47,451 nt of DNA from 2-12-FULL-41-16 sp964473715 (GCA_964473715.1 CAYYQC010000002.1:1-47451); one strand, 5' to 3'. Counted from the first letter of the stretch, positions 1 through 8,558 are shown. Numbers and translations are program-made. Notes: generated from the sequence alone by a model not told the origin.

Positions 1-61
1 GGAATCGAACCACGGTCTAAAGCTTAGAAGGCTCTCGTTCTATCCGTTGAACTACGGGAAC
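1..61 (-). tRNA. tRNA-Arg (anticodon TCT), 3' end cut off by window
   Basis: Read on the minus strand, the sequence starts with acceptor GTTCCCG, then a D-arm with GTTC/GAAC pairing, an anticodon arm AGAGC/GCTTT with loop CTTCTAA (anticodon TCT), and the T-arm start CGTGG-TTCGATT. The remaining T-stem, the acceptor 3' strand and any CCA lie outside the window. The anticodon reads AGA/AGG arginine codons. It sits just downstream of a Xer-family gene on the same strand. Confidence 0.93.
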
Positions 62-116
62 ATGTATATTGGGCGTAGAATAGCCTAAAATTGGTCTAAA
101 GTCAATCGTAGATTAA

Positions 117-1091
117 TTATTCTTTGCGCTTTTTGCCATGGAATTTTTTGTGAATATTTAACAGTTCTTTATCCGTAATATGAGTATAAATTTGGGTGGT
201 AGTGATGGAAGAATGACCGAGCATGGCTTGAACCGAACGAATGTCTGCGCCGTTTTGTAAAAGGTCAGTGGCGTATGAGTGCCGCAAAGTATGGGGAGTA
301 ACTGGTTTGGTAATGCCAGCCTGACGTGCGTATTTGTGAACAATTCGCTGAACTGAACGTTGAGTTAGTGGGATTTCTTCAGCTTCCATTTGTCTACCTT
401 TGATAGTTACGTTTTTTCCAGCGCGTTTATCATGAGAAACAAATAAATAGGGATTTAGATCTCCGCGTACGGCCAGATATTTTTTAATCCAATATTTAGC
501 TTGTTCAGACATAAAAACCACGCGGATTTTGCTACCTTTTCCACGAATGCTAAATTCATCAGTTTGTAAATTAATATTGTCGCGTTTGATACCAGTTAAT
601 TCTGAAACACGTAAACCAGTAGAAAAGAGTAGCTCAAGAATCGCTTTGTCGCGAAATTTTATTTTTACTTCAGTATTTTTTCCGTCTTCATTTTTGAGAT
701 CGCGGAGTGGTTGGGCCAAAATGCGATTTAAGTCACCAGCATCTAAAAAACTCACCTCGCGATCGGGCATTTTCATGAGTTCAATTTTTTCTGCGGCTAA
801 TGTTTTGATATCGCGGCGGCTCAAATATTTAAGAAAGGATCGAAGCGCGATTAAATGATAATTCTGGGTATTTTTTTTGAGTGGATCGCCATGCACGTCA
901 ATTAAACGATTGAGCCAAAGACGGTATTCACGAACTTTGTCAGCCGTAATATCATCTGGGGTTTTATCGCCCAACCAATCAACAAACCTACCCAAATAAA
1001 ATTGATAATTTTGAATAGTGTTAAGACTCCGGTTTTTTTCAATTTCCAGATGTTCTAAATATTCACGCAAATGTTTGGAGGTAGAAGCCAT
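117..1091 (-). CDS. Tyrosine recombinase of the XerC/XerD family
   Basis: The 324-residue protein has the two-domain layout of Xer recombinases: an N-terminal SAM-like core-binding domain (about 1-100) and a C-terminal catalytic domain. The catalytic residues are visible: Arg161 in STGLRVSEL, Lys185 in RGKGSK, His267 and Arg270 in PHTLRHSYAT, His293 in MLGHSS, and the nucleophile Tyr302 in TTTQIYTH. Family members resolve chromosome dimers at dif and some mobilise integrative elements. Length and motif spacing are typical of the housekeeping enzyme. XerC cannot be told from XerD here, and the tRNA-proximal position is also compatible with an integrase. No attachment-site duplication was seen nearby. 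It is the only site-specific recombinase in the window and so a possible trans-acting factor for the cassette arrays, which is speculation. Confidence 0.92.
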   Translation of the reverse strand: MASTSKHLREYLEHLEIEKNRSLNTIQNYQFYLGRFVDWLGDKTPDDITADKVREYRLWLNRLIDVHGDPLKKNTQNYHLIALRSFLKYLSRRDIKTLAAEKIELMKMPDREVSFLDAGDLNRILAQPLRDLKNEDGKNTEVKIKFRDKAILELLFSTGLRVSELTGIKRDNINLQTDEFSIRGKGSKIRVVFMSEQAKYWIKKYLAVRGDLNPYLFVSHDKRAGKNVTIKGRQMEAEEIPLTQRSVQRIVHKYARQAGITKPVTPHTLRHSYATDLLQNGADIRSVQAMLGHSSITTTQIYTHITDKELLNIHKKFHGKKRKE

Positions 1092-1100
1092 AGTTCTTAT

Positions 1101-1129
1101 ATTGTACGACGCACTTATAAAATTTACAA
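1101..1129 (-). promoter_or_regulatory. Putative promoter of the Xer gene
   Basis: On the minus strand TTGTAA is separated by exactly 17 nt from TACAAT, which would start transcription just before the Xer start codon at 1091. No strong Shine-Dalgarno sequence is visible between them, so the mRNA would be nearly leaderless. Confidence 0.5.
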
Positions 1130-1173
1130 GTTAGACAAAAATTAGTACACTGCATATATACAAATAATAAAAT

Positions 1174-1800
1174 ATGTCAGAATTTATAAGTCGAATTCCA
1201 GAAGATATAAGCCGTTTTGCCTCTCTGGTCGAAGCCAGTAAACGAGTGATTGGAAGAGAGCGTCGCGAATCAGGTATTAGAGACCGCACAGCACCGATTG
1301 AATCTGACGTAAAAGAGAAAATACCTCCACCTGACCCAGATGATATAACAGCTGAGCACAAAGAAAGAGCTAAAAGCCTGGAATTGAGATTTAAAAATTT
1401 ACAAGAAATGTACAAAGAGGTTCCAGGTGAATTTTTTAGAGATACTACTGATGATTATTTGTTGGCGAGATTGGAGCCGGGCACCCCAGATTATGTGAAA
1501 GCTCATTTGACTGGAATAGATGGTCTTTTGGGAAGAGCTTTGTTTGAACCGAGGCTTCTAGATAATGTGGAGCGTGCCATGGTCCAATGGGAGAAATTAA
1601 ATGGTACAGTACCAGTTGATTTTGTGAATGATGGCTTGTCAGTTGATGGCGAAGCTTTATTGAATTTGCGGGACTTTGTATCCAATTTAGTATCTACTAG
1701 TAGTCCTAATCCTAATTTGGACGAAAAGGTTGGTAAGATAATGAAAAAATTGAAAGCGCGTATCCCTGAGTTAATGGAGGTTATAAAAGAATTGGAATAG
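1174..1800 (+). CDS. Hypothetical charged helical protein
   Basis: A 208-residue soluble protein with no signal peptide or membrane segment and no family I recognise. It is rich in Glu, Lys and Arg and mostly helical, with a Pro-rich stretch (PPPDPDD near residue 54) separating a basic N-terminal part from the rest. The C-terminus KKLKARIPELMEVIKELE looks like an amphipathic helix. It lies 9 nt upstream of the SpoU methyltransferase and is probably co-transcribed with it and the next unknown gene. Codon use matches the AT-rich host genes. Confidence 0.75.
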   Translation: MSEFISRIPEDISRFASLVEASKRVIGRERRESGIRDRTAPIESDVKEKIPPPDPDDITAEHKERAKSLELRFKNLQEMYKEVPGEFFRDTTDDYLLARLEPGTPDYVKAHLTGIDGLLGRALFEPRLLDNVERAMVQWEKLNGTVPVDFVNDGLSVDGEALLNLRDFVSNLVSTSSPNPNLDEKVGKIMKKLKARIPELMEVIKELE

Positions 1801-1809
1801 TTTAATGCT

Positions 1810-2286
1810 ATGGCAGTTCATGGAAATTTTGGATTAGTTTTGCCTGACATTCGTTCGTGTCATAATGTGGGCGCACTATTTCGCACCGCTGATGCTTGTG
1901 GTGTGGATTTTTTATATTTAACTGGGTATACGGCCACACCACCAAAACCACAGATTGATAAAGTGGCTTTGGGTGCGGAAAAATGGATGCCGTGGAAACA
2001 TTATAAAAATACTTTGCGTTTAGTTACATCACTTAAAGCTAAAGGTGTAAAAATTGTGGCTTTGGAAAAAAATGAACATAGCGTTGATCTTGGTACTGTA
2101 AAATTTAGTGGACCAATGGCTTTGGTGGTAGGAAATGAAGTGGATGGCGTTGACCCACGTATTTTGGCTCTAGCCGATATTGTGGTACATATTCCCATGT
2201 ATGGTAAAAAGGAAAGTTTGAACGTTAGTGTAGCCGCTGGAATTGCCATGTATGAGATCAGTAAACACTTGTGCTATACTAAATGA
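1810..2286 (+). CDS. SpoU/TrmH-family RNA 2'-O-methyltransferase
   Basis: A 158-residue SPOUT enzyme. The three SpoU motifs are present: motif 1 RSCHNVGALFRTADACG with the catalytic Arg, motif 2 ALVVGNEVDGV, and motif 3 IPMYGKKESLNVSVAAGIA, which forms the trefoil-knot SAM site. It contains only the catalytic domain, without the N-terminal RNA-binding extension of RlmB/TrmH, so the target (tRNA or rRNA ribose) cannot be assigned. Its TGA stop shows that UGA is not recoded in this organism. The start codon follows the preceding gene by 9 nt, indicating an operon. Confidence 0.9.
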   Translation: MAVHGNFGLVLPDIRSCHNVGALFRTADACGVDFLYLTGYTATPPKPQIDKVALGAEKWMPWKHYKNTLRLVTSLKAKGVKIVALEKNEHSVDLGTVKFSGPMALVVGNEVDGVDPRILALADIVVHIPMYGKKESLNVSVAAGIAMYEISKHLCYTK

Positions 2287-2289
2287 CAT

Positions 2290-2979
2290 ATGTCAGAATA
2301 TACTTCACTGTTTCTTGAACGATTGTTTTTTAATTTGCCACCGCTGGTGTCAACAGAAGTTAAGGCTGAACTCCAAAATATTTTAGAAGAATTGGCACGT
2401 GAGCCAAGAGCAATTGTGGAAGTAGAAGATATTATTATTGGTTTTCAAAAAGAAATTTGGCCATATACACAGGCCTTTGAAGAAGTGGTACAAAGATATC
2501 TGGAAGAAATGGGTGAATCATTACTAATGCGTAAAGGCTCATATGAACTTCGTCACGCCTATGAAAAGTATCGACAGACTGGAACTTGGGCCGGTTTGTA
2601 CAAAGGCGAAGGTGTGCATGCTTTTACTGTAGAAGAACGCACTGAACTACATGAAATTTTAGTTGATATTATGTGTGACGTACGTGAGTTTGCGCGCCAG
2701 GCCGCGCTTATGAATGATCGGGCAAATTATGTAAAAAGAGTGAGGTATTATCAAGAACGGTACATGGCTATTGAACATGAGCTTGGTCGGTTGAAGCAAT
2801 TGGCAGACAGTGAAGAAAACATAGATTTGGCTCGTGAAATTCGCCAACATTCGCGTGATTTTGAACTTAGTATCGCGTCGCTCGGTCCAAGTTTTGATTT
2901 TGAGGCTATGTGTAATGCACACGCACATTTTGTAGGACGTAAAAAAGAGCTTTCGGCTAGAGGAATGCTAAGAAATTAA
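2290..2979 (+). CDS. Hypothetical protein with coiled-coil tendency
   Basis: A 229-residue soluble protein beginning 3 nt after the methyltransferase stop, hence translationally linked to it. The composition is helical and acidic/basic mixed. A stretch at roughly 160-205 (RYYQERYMAIEHELGRLKQ onward) could form a coiled coil. No catalytic motif, signal peptide or transmembrane helix is seen. I do not recognise the family. Confidence 0.75.
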   Translation: MSEYTSLFLERLFFNLPPLVSTEVKAELQNILEELAREPRAIVEVEDIIIGFQKEIWPYTQAFEEVVQRYLEEMGESLLMRKGSYELRHAYEKYRQTGTWAGLYKGEGVHAFTVEERTELHEILVDIMCDVREFARQAALMNDRANYVKRVRYYQERYMAIEHELGRLKQLADSEENIDLAREIRQHSRDFELSIASLGPSFDFEAMCNAHAHFVGRKKELSARGMLRN

Positions 2980-3003
2980 AACAGAGTGTTAAGATAACAG
3001 TCT

Positions 3004-3936
3004 TTATTTTAGGTCGCGTGAAGAAAGTAAACCGGTTTGTGCGCCAAAATGTTGAATAACACTAGAAGAGTTGAAGATGCCCCACATAAGGGCATCTTTT
3101 AATTTTTTATTTTTTATCAGCGCGGCCATAAAACCACTAGAAAATGCATCACCAGCACCAGTGGTAGAAATAGGTTTGATTGGCATTGGTGGGGCGAATA
3201 AAAATTCTTCAGCCGTAGCTGCGTATGCTCCGCATGGCCCATCGGTAATCGCCACAATTTCTGGACCCGCTTTTAGTAATTTTTCAGCCAGCAATTTAAT
3301 ATCTTTATCTTTCCCAACTAATTGTTCTGCTTCTTCGCGATTTACAATTAAAATATCAGTATAAAATAACATTTTTTGGACTTCTACTAATTTTTCTTTG
3401 AGTTGATACGAGCCAGGATTAAAGACTAATTTAGCCTCTGGATTTTTTTTGAGCCAAGTAATCAAGCTATTTTGAATGGTTTCAAAAGTAGGACCAAGAG
3501 AACTGTAATATATCCAATTATATTTAGCCTTTAATTTTAGAGCTTTGTATTTGTGCTCTGGATGATAGCCTAAAATTGTGCGTTCACCTTTGAAATTTAA
3601 AATTACGGAATATCGTGTTTGAGCTTTGGGGTCGCGTAATAATTCAACGGTTTGAATCTTGGCTTTTTTAAGAGTTTCTAAAATTACATTACCATTAGTA
3701 TCTTTACCAATTTCAGAACGGACTGCTACGTTTAATCCTAATTTTGTTAGGCCTACAGCAACATTAACCGCATTGCCACCCGGCGCTTGTATTGATTCAT
3801 GAATTGGAATTTTTTCTGCATATGAAAAACAAAGCCGGCAACTTTTTTTGCTTAGATCACATTCTACTGTGGCATCATGAATATTGAGAAAAGTGTCCAA
3901 AGTCGCGTCACCAATTGTAAGCACCCGTGGAACCAT
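3004..3936 (-). CDS. PfkB-family carbohydrate/nucleoside kinase
   Basis: A 310-residue ribokinase-fold enzyme. PfkB signature 1 is the Gly-rich GGNAVNVAVGLTKLG near residue 53. Signature 2 is TTGAGDAFSSGFMAAL near 260, with the catalytic Asp in GAGD. The substrate could be a sugar, fructose-6-phosphate or a nucleoside. An insertion carrying CxxC (KKSCRLCFSY, about residues 31-40) is unusual and may bind metal. Start codon and upstream gene stop are one base apart, so it is co-transcribed with the small membrane protein. Confidence 0.9.
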   Translation of the reverse strand: MVPRVLTIGDATLDTFLNIHDATVECDLSKKSCRLCFSYAEKIPIHESIQAPGGNAVNVAVGLTKLGLNVAVRSEIGKDTNGNVILETLKKAKIQTVELLRDPKAQTRYSVILNFKGERTILGYHPEHKYKALKLKAKYNWIYYSSLGPTFETIQNSLITWLKKNPEAKLVFNPGSYQLKEKLVEVQKMLFYTDILIVNREEAEQLVGKDKDIKLLAEKLLKAGPEIVAITDGPCGAYAATAEEFLFAPPMPIKPISTTGAGDAFSSGFMAALIKNKKLKDALMWGIFNSSSVIQHFGAQTGLLSSRDLK

Positions 3937-3937
3937 A

Positions 3938-4249
3938 TTATTTTAATTTTTTTACTTCTGCCCATTTGGCCGGGTCATGTTTATGTAAGCCAAGGTAAAT
4001 TTCTACAAATTCAAATATAGAAGCTGCTGCGATACCCGCCATGGCCGCGCTAAAAATCCAGTTATGGATAAATAATGCGTAAACCAAGAGGCAAGAAGCA
4101 CCAATAACCATAACTAAATCTTGACGACGTTCAACATCAAGAAAAATTCCATATACAAGTAAAATAACCCCAATAACAGCCACAACATAAATTAGAGTCT
4201 CAGTTAGAGATGAGGTTGGAAGATAAGGGAACCAGGATTCTAGAAGCAT
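3938..4249 (-). CDS. Small three-helix membrane protein
   Basis: A 103-residue protein with three hydrophobic segments: about 18-38 (IYVVAVIGVILLVYGIF), 45-63 (LVMVIGASCLLVYALFI) and 66-86 (IFSAAMAGIAAASIFEFVEI). Short charged tails include a DVERR loop between helices 1 and 2. No family recognised. It is first in a two-gene operon with the PfkB kinase. Confidence 0.75.
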   Translation of the reverse strand: MLLESWFPYLPTSSLTETLIYVVAVIGVILLVYGIFLDVERRQDLVMVIGASCLLVYALFIHNWIFSAAMAGIAAASIFEFVEIYLGLHKHDPAKWAEVKKLK

Positions 4250-4286
4250 AGAAAGTCAGAATAAAGTTAATTTTAGTATACCACTT

Positions 4287-5879
4287 CTATTTTTGCACGT
4301 CATTTTTCTTAAGTAAATAGAGCTTATTATTTGGATTTAAGCCAAAAACAGTACGCTCTTCAATAATTGAATATCCTGCTTCAGCTGAAGCACTAATTAC
4401 TTGGTCGCGATTGATATTAATCATTAAAAATCTAATCCACCAAGGGCTCCCGGCTGGCCAGCGATATACTTTGGGAATTTGTGTGGCCAACCAATAATCA
4501 TGATATCCAGTCCATTCATAGCCCGAGTCCAAAGTATCAATCTGCGCGCCGTATTTATTGATGGCTGTTTGAACTAGTTCAGCGCGCATTCGGCTCCAAT
4601 TCATGTAAAATTGAGTTTGAGAAAGAGTGTAAAAAGCCATTATTCCTAAAAGTATCCAACTGGCCCATTGAATTTTTACACGAGGATTTTCTAGAGCGAG
4701 TAGTAATGCTCCAGCCAACACTAAGGCTATGAAATATCGATCAAAACCAGTAAAGATGAGAATAGGGCCAGTAAATATGAGCGCGAAAATCAAGAGAAAA
4801 GCATGGGTAGAAGTATAGAATGATTTATTTTTAATAACGTGCCATAAACTAACAAATAAAAATCCTAAACCAATGCCCGCGGCAGCAGAAGTTAATAACC
4901 AAACCCAGGTAGGAAATAAAGGTACATATTTACCAACCAAAGTATCAGTCATTGGACCTAGGCCTTGTTGGTTAATAGTATTTAACACATAAGGAAATAA
5001 TTCTTTTTTGTGATAATACATCCAACTCACTAATCCTAATCCAAAAGAACCAAAAATTGTATAGAGCCAGACTGAAGTTTTTTTAATTAAACTAGTGGTA
5101 AGGGGTAAAAGAAAAAGTCCTACATATAAGGCCGTGTATATAGTCCACCAAATTGCGTGTTTAATTAATTCTTTTTTACTTTCAATCTCATGATACGTTA
5201 CACCCTCGCCCAAAAGATTATGTGTTTTAAGCCAATGATAAATAGCTACTGCTACAAGCCCGGGGATAATAATAGCGGTCCAATATTTTATTTTTCTTTG
5301 TGGCGCGCGCACTAAAGTCATGAGACCCATGGCAGGTAATAATAAAATTGTGGTTTGGCGAATGAAAAAACCAATTACCGTTGAGATTGCACCTACCCAA
5401 AACCAAGCGACTCTATTTTTTTCTGAACCATGATAAAAAGCGGCTATGCCTAAAAATAAAAAGGCCAAGGCTGGCACATCACTCATGAAAGTAAATGACA
5501 TGCTGTAAATAATTGGATTTAACCATAGTACAAGTGTAGCAAAAAAAGCCAATGATTCATTTTTGGTGTATTTTTTGAGCAGGAAAAATATACCAAAAAC
5601 TAAGCCAGCCATTAATGCTAGCGTAGAAAAGCGAAGAAGGGTAAATGAGAATCCAAAAACTTTAATTAGTCCTGCCCCATATACTAGTTGCGCGTACAAA
5701 AGTGGGCCAGTATATGGATTTAGTCTGAATGAACCAGATTCTGCCCAGTGCTGAGCCATTTCTGCGTGCACCCAATCATCGTTGAGCGGAAATTCTCCAA
5801 AAGGTGAGATTACTAAAAACTGGACCAAGAAAAGTGTGGCAAGTAAAACTAGATACTTATTTTTCTTAAGCCAGTCCAT
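4287..5879 (-). CDS. GT39-like membrane glycosyltransferase (ArnT/PMT type)
   Basis: A 530-residue polytopic membrane protein with about 11-13 hydrophobic helices. The first extracytoplasmic loop carries the acidic pair FPLNDDWVHAE (Asp34-Asp35), the hallmark of dolichyl/undecaprenyl-phosphate-sugar transferases of the GT-C fold. It would move a sugar from a lipid carrier onto a protein or envelope glycan outside the membrane. I start at MDWLKKN, one base after the trxB stop, rather than at an in-frame start 69 nt upstream inside trxB. Last gene of the rpiB-rpe-trxB operon. The acceptor is unknown. Confidence 0.82.
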   Translation of the reverse strand: MDWLKKNKYLVLLATLFLVQFLVISPFGEFPLNDDWVHAEMAQHWAESGSFRLNPYTGPLLYAQLVYGAGLIKVFGFSFTLLRFSTLALMAGLVFGIFFLLKKYTKNESLAFFATLVLWLNPIIYSMSFTFMSDVPALAFLFLGIAAFYHGSEKNRVAWFWVGAISTVIGFFIRQTTILLLPAMGLMTLVRAPQRKIKYWTAIIIPGLVAVAIYHWLKTHNLLGEGVTYHEIESKKELIKHAIWWTIYTALYVGLFLLPLTTSLIKKTSVWLYTIFGSFGLGLVSWMYYHKKELFPYVLNTINQQGLGPMTDTLVGKYVPLFPTWVWLLTSAAAGIGLGFLFVSLWHVIKNKSFYTSTHAFLLIFALIFTGPILIFTGFDRYFIALVLAGALLLALENPRVKIQWASWILLGIMAFYTLSQTQFYMNWSRMRAELVQTAINKYGAQIDTLDSGYEWTGYHDYWLATQIPKVYRWPAGSPWWIRFLMININRDQVISASAEAGYSIIEERTVFGLNPNNKLYLLKKNDVQK

Positions 5880-5880
5880 T

Positions 5881-6828
5881 TTATTCCTCAAAAAGATTAA
5901 TATATTCAATGGCTGCGAGGGCAGCAACGGCGCCTTGGCCTGCTGCAATAGAAATTTGTTTGTAAGGAATATTGGTCACATCTCCAGCCGCAAAAATTCC
6001 AGGCACTGAAGTTTCGCATTTTTGGGAAACAATTAATTCTTTTACGGGATTTTTGGCAATGTTGCCTGTAAAGTCGGTGTTGGGAATCATACCAATGTGG
6101 ACCATAGCGCCGTCGGCAGTGAGTGTTTGGGTCGCGCCATTAGCGTCAGTATATTCAATGCCAGTGACATAATCGGTGCCAAGAATTTTGGTAGTAGCAG
6201 CACCGTAAATAATCTCTACGTTTGGTTGCTGTTTGATTTTATCAATTAAAATATTTTCGCCTTTGGGAAAACCACCCTTGCTTTCTTTGGTATTTGGATA
6301 TTTGGAAAGCAAATATACTTTACTGGCGAGTGTAGCCATCATGAGGGCTGATTCCAGGGCCGAATTGCCTGAACCAATAGTTATGGTCACTTTCTTCTTG
6401 TACAGCGGACCGTCACAAACCGTACAGTAAGTTACACCCTTACCACGCAATTCTTCTTCACCAGAAATTCCCAATGTGCGTGGATGAATACCACTGCCAA
6501 TAATAACAGTTTTGGTTTGGAAGTTTTCAATTTTTCCTGTTCCATCATCGGTAGTAACAACGTGATGTTTACCTTCTTGGGTAATGCTAGTGACCATGAG
6601 CCCATTTTTAATATTCGCATTGTATGAAGCTGCATGTTTGTGAAAATCTTGCGCGAGCTGAATACCGGTGGTGTGAATTTGGCCTGGCCAATTTTCTACT
6701 TCTCCAGAAAGTGCCACTTCACCGCCAATATCTTTGGTAATAATAATAAAATTTAAATTGCGGCGCGCAGCATAGACAGCAGCTGTGCAGCCAGCGGCAG
6801 CGGCACCAATAATAACAAGGTCGTACAT
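5881..6828 (-). CDS. trxB: Thioredoxin reductase
   Basis: A 315-residue low-molecular-weight thioredoxin reductase that uses NADPH and FAD to reduce thioredoxin in the cytoplasm. N-terminal FAD-binding motif is IIGAAAAGCTAAVYAAR, unusually with Ala in place of the first conserved Gly pair (GAAAAG versus GxGxxG). The redox pair is Cys135/Cys138 in TYCTVCDGPL. The NADPH-binding IGSGNSALESA follows near 152 and the FAD motif AAGDVTNIPYKQ near 276. It sits in a four-gene operon with pentose-phosphate enzymes, which would link NADPH metabolism and thiol redox. Confidence 0.95.
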   Translation of the reverse strand: MYDLVIIGAAAAGCTAAVYAARRNLNFIIITKDIGGEVALSGEVENWPGQIHTTGIQLAQDFHKHAASYNANIKNGLMVTSITQEGKHHVVTTDDGTGKIENFQTKTVIIGSGIHPRTLGISGEEELRGKGVTYCTVCDGPLYKKKVTITIGSGNSALESALMMATLASKVYLLSKYPNTKESKGGFPKGENILIDKIKQQPNVEIIYGAATTKILGTDYVTGIEYTDANGATQTLTADGAMVHIGMIPNTDFTGNIAKNPVKELIVSQKCETSVPGIFAAGDVTNIPYKQISIAAGQGAVAALAAIEYINLFEE

Positions 6829-6832
6829 AGTT

Positions 6833-7486
6833 TTAGATTAAGTTTTGCAATTTTACTATATTTTCTACTGGGTCACCAGCATCAGATTCGTCTTGGGAGG
6901 AAAATACGGCATGGCCGAGACAGACTGCGTTTACACCAGTATTCATAATATGTGGCAAAGTTTCTTCAGTCACGTCGCCATCCCATTCTAAATATAAATC
7001 TGGATATTTTTGGCGACAAGCATAAGCTTTTTCCAAAACTTGAGGAATTAATGTCTGTCCTTGCGCACCTGGAGCCACACCCATAAACATAACTGAATCC
7101 AAAGCCTCAACAAAAGGTTCAATTACTGTGAAAGGTGTTTCTGGATTTAAAACTAGACCTGCTTCCCAACCATATTCATGAATGGCTTCTGTGACAGCGG
7201 CTACATCTACGCCAGTTTCATAATGAAATAAAACCCGATTCATATTACAAACATCAGCCCATAGTGGTAGAACGGCGAGTGGGTCGGCAACCATGAGATG
7301 TAATTCGCACACCAATTGTTGTAAAACATTTTGTGTAATTTCTGGGCTGGCAAAAGTTTTATTTGAAACAAAAATTCCGTCTGCAATATCGATGTGCACT
7401 GAATCAATTGGTGCTACATTCATGATACTTAATTGATCTGTGAATTCTGCTTCATTGGTTGTAAAAATTGAAGGAATAATATCCAT
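6833..7486 (-). CDS. rpe: Ribulose-phosphate 3-epimerase-like protein
   Basis: A 217-residue TIM-barrel protein. Matches to Rpe: PSIFTTN near the N-terminus, metal ligands in HIDIADG, HLMV, and a phosphate/metal segment WDGDV at the position of the usual DGG. The usual MTV(N)PG(F/W)GGQ loop is MFMGVAPGAQGQTL, so it is divergent. The predicted reaction interconverts D-ribulose-5-P and D-xylulose-5-P in the non-oxidative pentose-phosphate pathway. The gene following rpiB by one base strongly supports this. Specificity for another ketose phosphate cannot be excluded. Confidence 0.82.
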   Translation of the reverse strand: MDIIPSIFTTNEAEFTDQLSIMNVAPIDSVHIDIADGIFVSNKTFASPEITQNVLQQLVCELHLMVADPLAVLPLWADVCNMNRVLFHYETGVDVAAVTEAIHEYGWEAGLVLNPETPFTVIEPFVEALDSVMFMGVAPGAQGQTLIPQVLEKAYACRQKYPDLYLEWDGDVTEETLPHIMNTGVNAVCLGHAVFSSQDESDAGDPVENIVKLQNLI

Positions 7487-7487
7487 A

Positions 7488-7943
7488 TTATAATCCAGTG
7501 TGTTCAGTAACTTTGGCTAAACGACGTACATGTCTTTCTTCATTACTAAATTTTGTATTAAGCCAATGTTTAACAATGGCCATGGCATATTCTTCACTGA
7601 GTGTGGTTGCTGCCAAACAAAGTATATTTGTATTATCATCTTCCATCATGGTTTCGGCCACAGCAGTGTTATACCCAATACCTGCTCTAATTCCGCGCAC
7701 CTTGTTGGCAGCCACGCATACACCAATACCATTTTTGCAAATCAAAATTCCGCGCGCATCTTTTTCTAAAACTTTTTCAGTTAAAGGAAAAACATAATCT
7801 GGATAATCATCACCATCTACGTGTTCAGTAGGTCCTAAATCTTTTACATTTATATTTAATTCATTTTCCAAATATCTCACCAGTCGTTTTTTGAGCTGGT
7901 AACCACCATGGTCAGAGGCAATAAAAAGGGGGCCAGTATGCAT
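7488..7943 (-). CDS. rpiB: Ribose-5-phosphate isomerase B
   Basis: A 151-residue member of the RpiB/LacAB family. N-terminal FIASDHGGYQLKK carries the substrate-binding Asp-His. CKNGIGVCVAANK corresponds to the catalytic loop that in well-known enzymes reads CGTGxG(I/M)xxAANK; the Gly-Thr pair is replaced by Lys-Asn, keeping the Cys. RHVRR near the C-terminus binds phosphate. Interconverts ribose-5-P and ribulose-5-P. First gene of the operon rpiB-rpe-trxB-GT39 (gaps of 1, 4 and 1 nt). Confidence 0.93.
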   Translation of the reverse strand: MHTGPLFIASDHGGYQLKKRLVRYLENELNINVKDLGPTEHVDGDDYPDYVFPLTEKVLEKDARGILICKNGIGVCVAANKVRGIRAGIGYNTAVAETMMEDDNTNILCLAATTLSEEYAMAIVKHWLNTKFSNEERHVRRLAKVTEHTGL

Positions 7944-7973
7944 ATTTTTGTTTTAAATAAGTATTAGCAGTAT

Positions 7974-8004
7974 AACATGGCTATCCACAATTTTTCCACA
8001 TGTT
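7974..8004. promoter_or_regulatory. Inverted repeat enclosing two DnaA-box-like sequences
   Basis: AACATG and CATGTT flank CTATCCACA (7981-7989) and TTTTCCACA (7992-8000), each one mismatch from the DnaA consensus TTATCCACA. The site lies between divergent genes (rpiB and the ORF at 8089). It could be a transcription-factor or DnaA-titration site. Two boxes alone do not make an origin, and no dnaA or AT-rich unwinding cluster is nearby. Confidence 0.3.
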
Positions 8005-8088
8005 ATTGAGGTTTTAGTATTAGAAAAGTCTTGATTATCAAACTTTTTTACGATTAAATAATTATAAGGCAATTCCTCAGGAGGAAAC

Positions 8089-8346
8089 ATGCACGATATA
8101 TTCATTGACCAGGTTCATACCAAGGCCAATCTCATGGCCTATGACCTGGAATTGGATTCTGTCCGTCATCCGGTTAGATTTTTCAAGGTGAATGATATTT
8201 TGCGTGCCGCAGGTGAATCTGTTTATGAAGAACAGGAAATTCCTCTGGCTGTCACCCAACCTATTCATCTCCATCCTACTTCCTGCCACTGTCGTTTCTG
8301 CGAAACCGGACTTTTTGATACGCGTCTGCAGAAGCGCCTGCCTTAA
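8089..8346 (+). CDS. Small hypothetical protein with CxCxxC motif
   Basis: An 85-residue protein preceded by a strong Shine-Dalgarno sequence (CAGGAGGAAAC then ATG), stronger than those of most host genes here. The C-terminal part holds several His and Cys residues (HLHPTSCHCRFCETG), which could bind a metal. Codon use is richer in CTG, GGC and ATT/CTC than the flanking AT-rich genes, so it is probably part of the accessory island. A possible promoter is TTGATT (8031-8036) with TTAAAT (8054-8059). A GCCGAC/GTCGGC hairpin follows the stop but without a clear U-tract. No family recognised. Confidence 0.65.
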   Translation: MHDIFIDQVHTKANLMAYDLELDSVRHPVRFFKVNDILRAAGESVYEEQEIPLAVTQPIHLHPTSCHCRFCETGLFDTRLQKRLP

Positions 8347-8414
8347 GCCGACACCCTCCGGTCGGCAAATTCTCTTTGGATAAACCAATAATTATTTAAA
8401 AACTATTTGGAAAT

Positions 8415-8442
8415 AAAAAATCCCTCATTTGGGGGATTTTTT
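8415..8442. terminator. Bidirectional intrinsic terminator at the end of cassette A
   Basis: AAAAAATCCC and GGGGATTTTTT pair around a short loop, giving a U-tract on either strand. On the minus strand it ends the transcript of the gene at 8559-9296, after its conserved 3' module. On the plus strand it could end the transcript of the 85-residue ORF. Confidence 0.8.
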
Positions 8443-8544
8443 AATCTCTTTAGCTTTTAAAAATGTTTTTAAAAACTAAGGGAGGGACTTGGGCGGCGCG
8501 GCGGGCAGCTGCACACAAGGCCCAAGGTGGCGGGGTGAAAGAGC
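8435..8544 (-). repeat. 110 bp conserved structured 3' module, copy A
   Basis: Differs from copy B (9386-9495) at a single base (C at 8531 versus T at 9482). It contains an AT-rich hairpin (TTTTAAAAA/TTTTTAAAA with CTAAGGGAG) and a GC-rich hairpin closed by CTTGGGC/GCCCAAG with an inner GCAGCTGC. CTCTTT at one end can pair with AAAGAG at the other. It starts 14 nt after the stop of the minus-strand gene A and runs into its terminator, so it would be the 3' UTR of that mRNA. No open reading frame of host type covers it. Confidence 0.85.
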
Positions 8545-8558
8545 GCGGGGGTGTCAAT

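Noticed and set aside
117..1091. Integrase defining a genomic island at the tRNA-Arg gene
   Set aside because: No duplicated tRNA 3' end or attachment site is visible and the protein resembles housekeeping Xer; the tRNA 3' end lies outside the window so the idea cannot be tested here.
2280..2290. UGA recoding as in Gracilibacteria
   Set aside because: The SpoU methyltransferase ends cleanly at TGA three bases before the next gene, and long genes show no in-frame TGA.
7974..8004. Replication origin
   Set aside because: Only two imperfect DnaA-box-like sequences; no dnaA, dnaN or clustered boxes. gyrA nearby is not enough.
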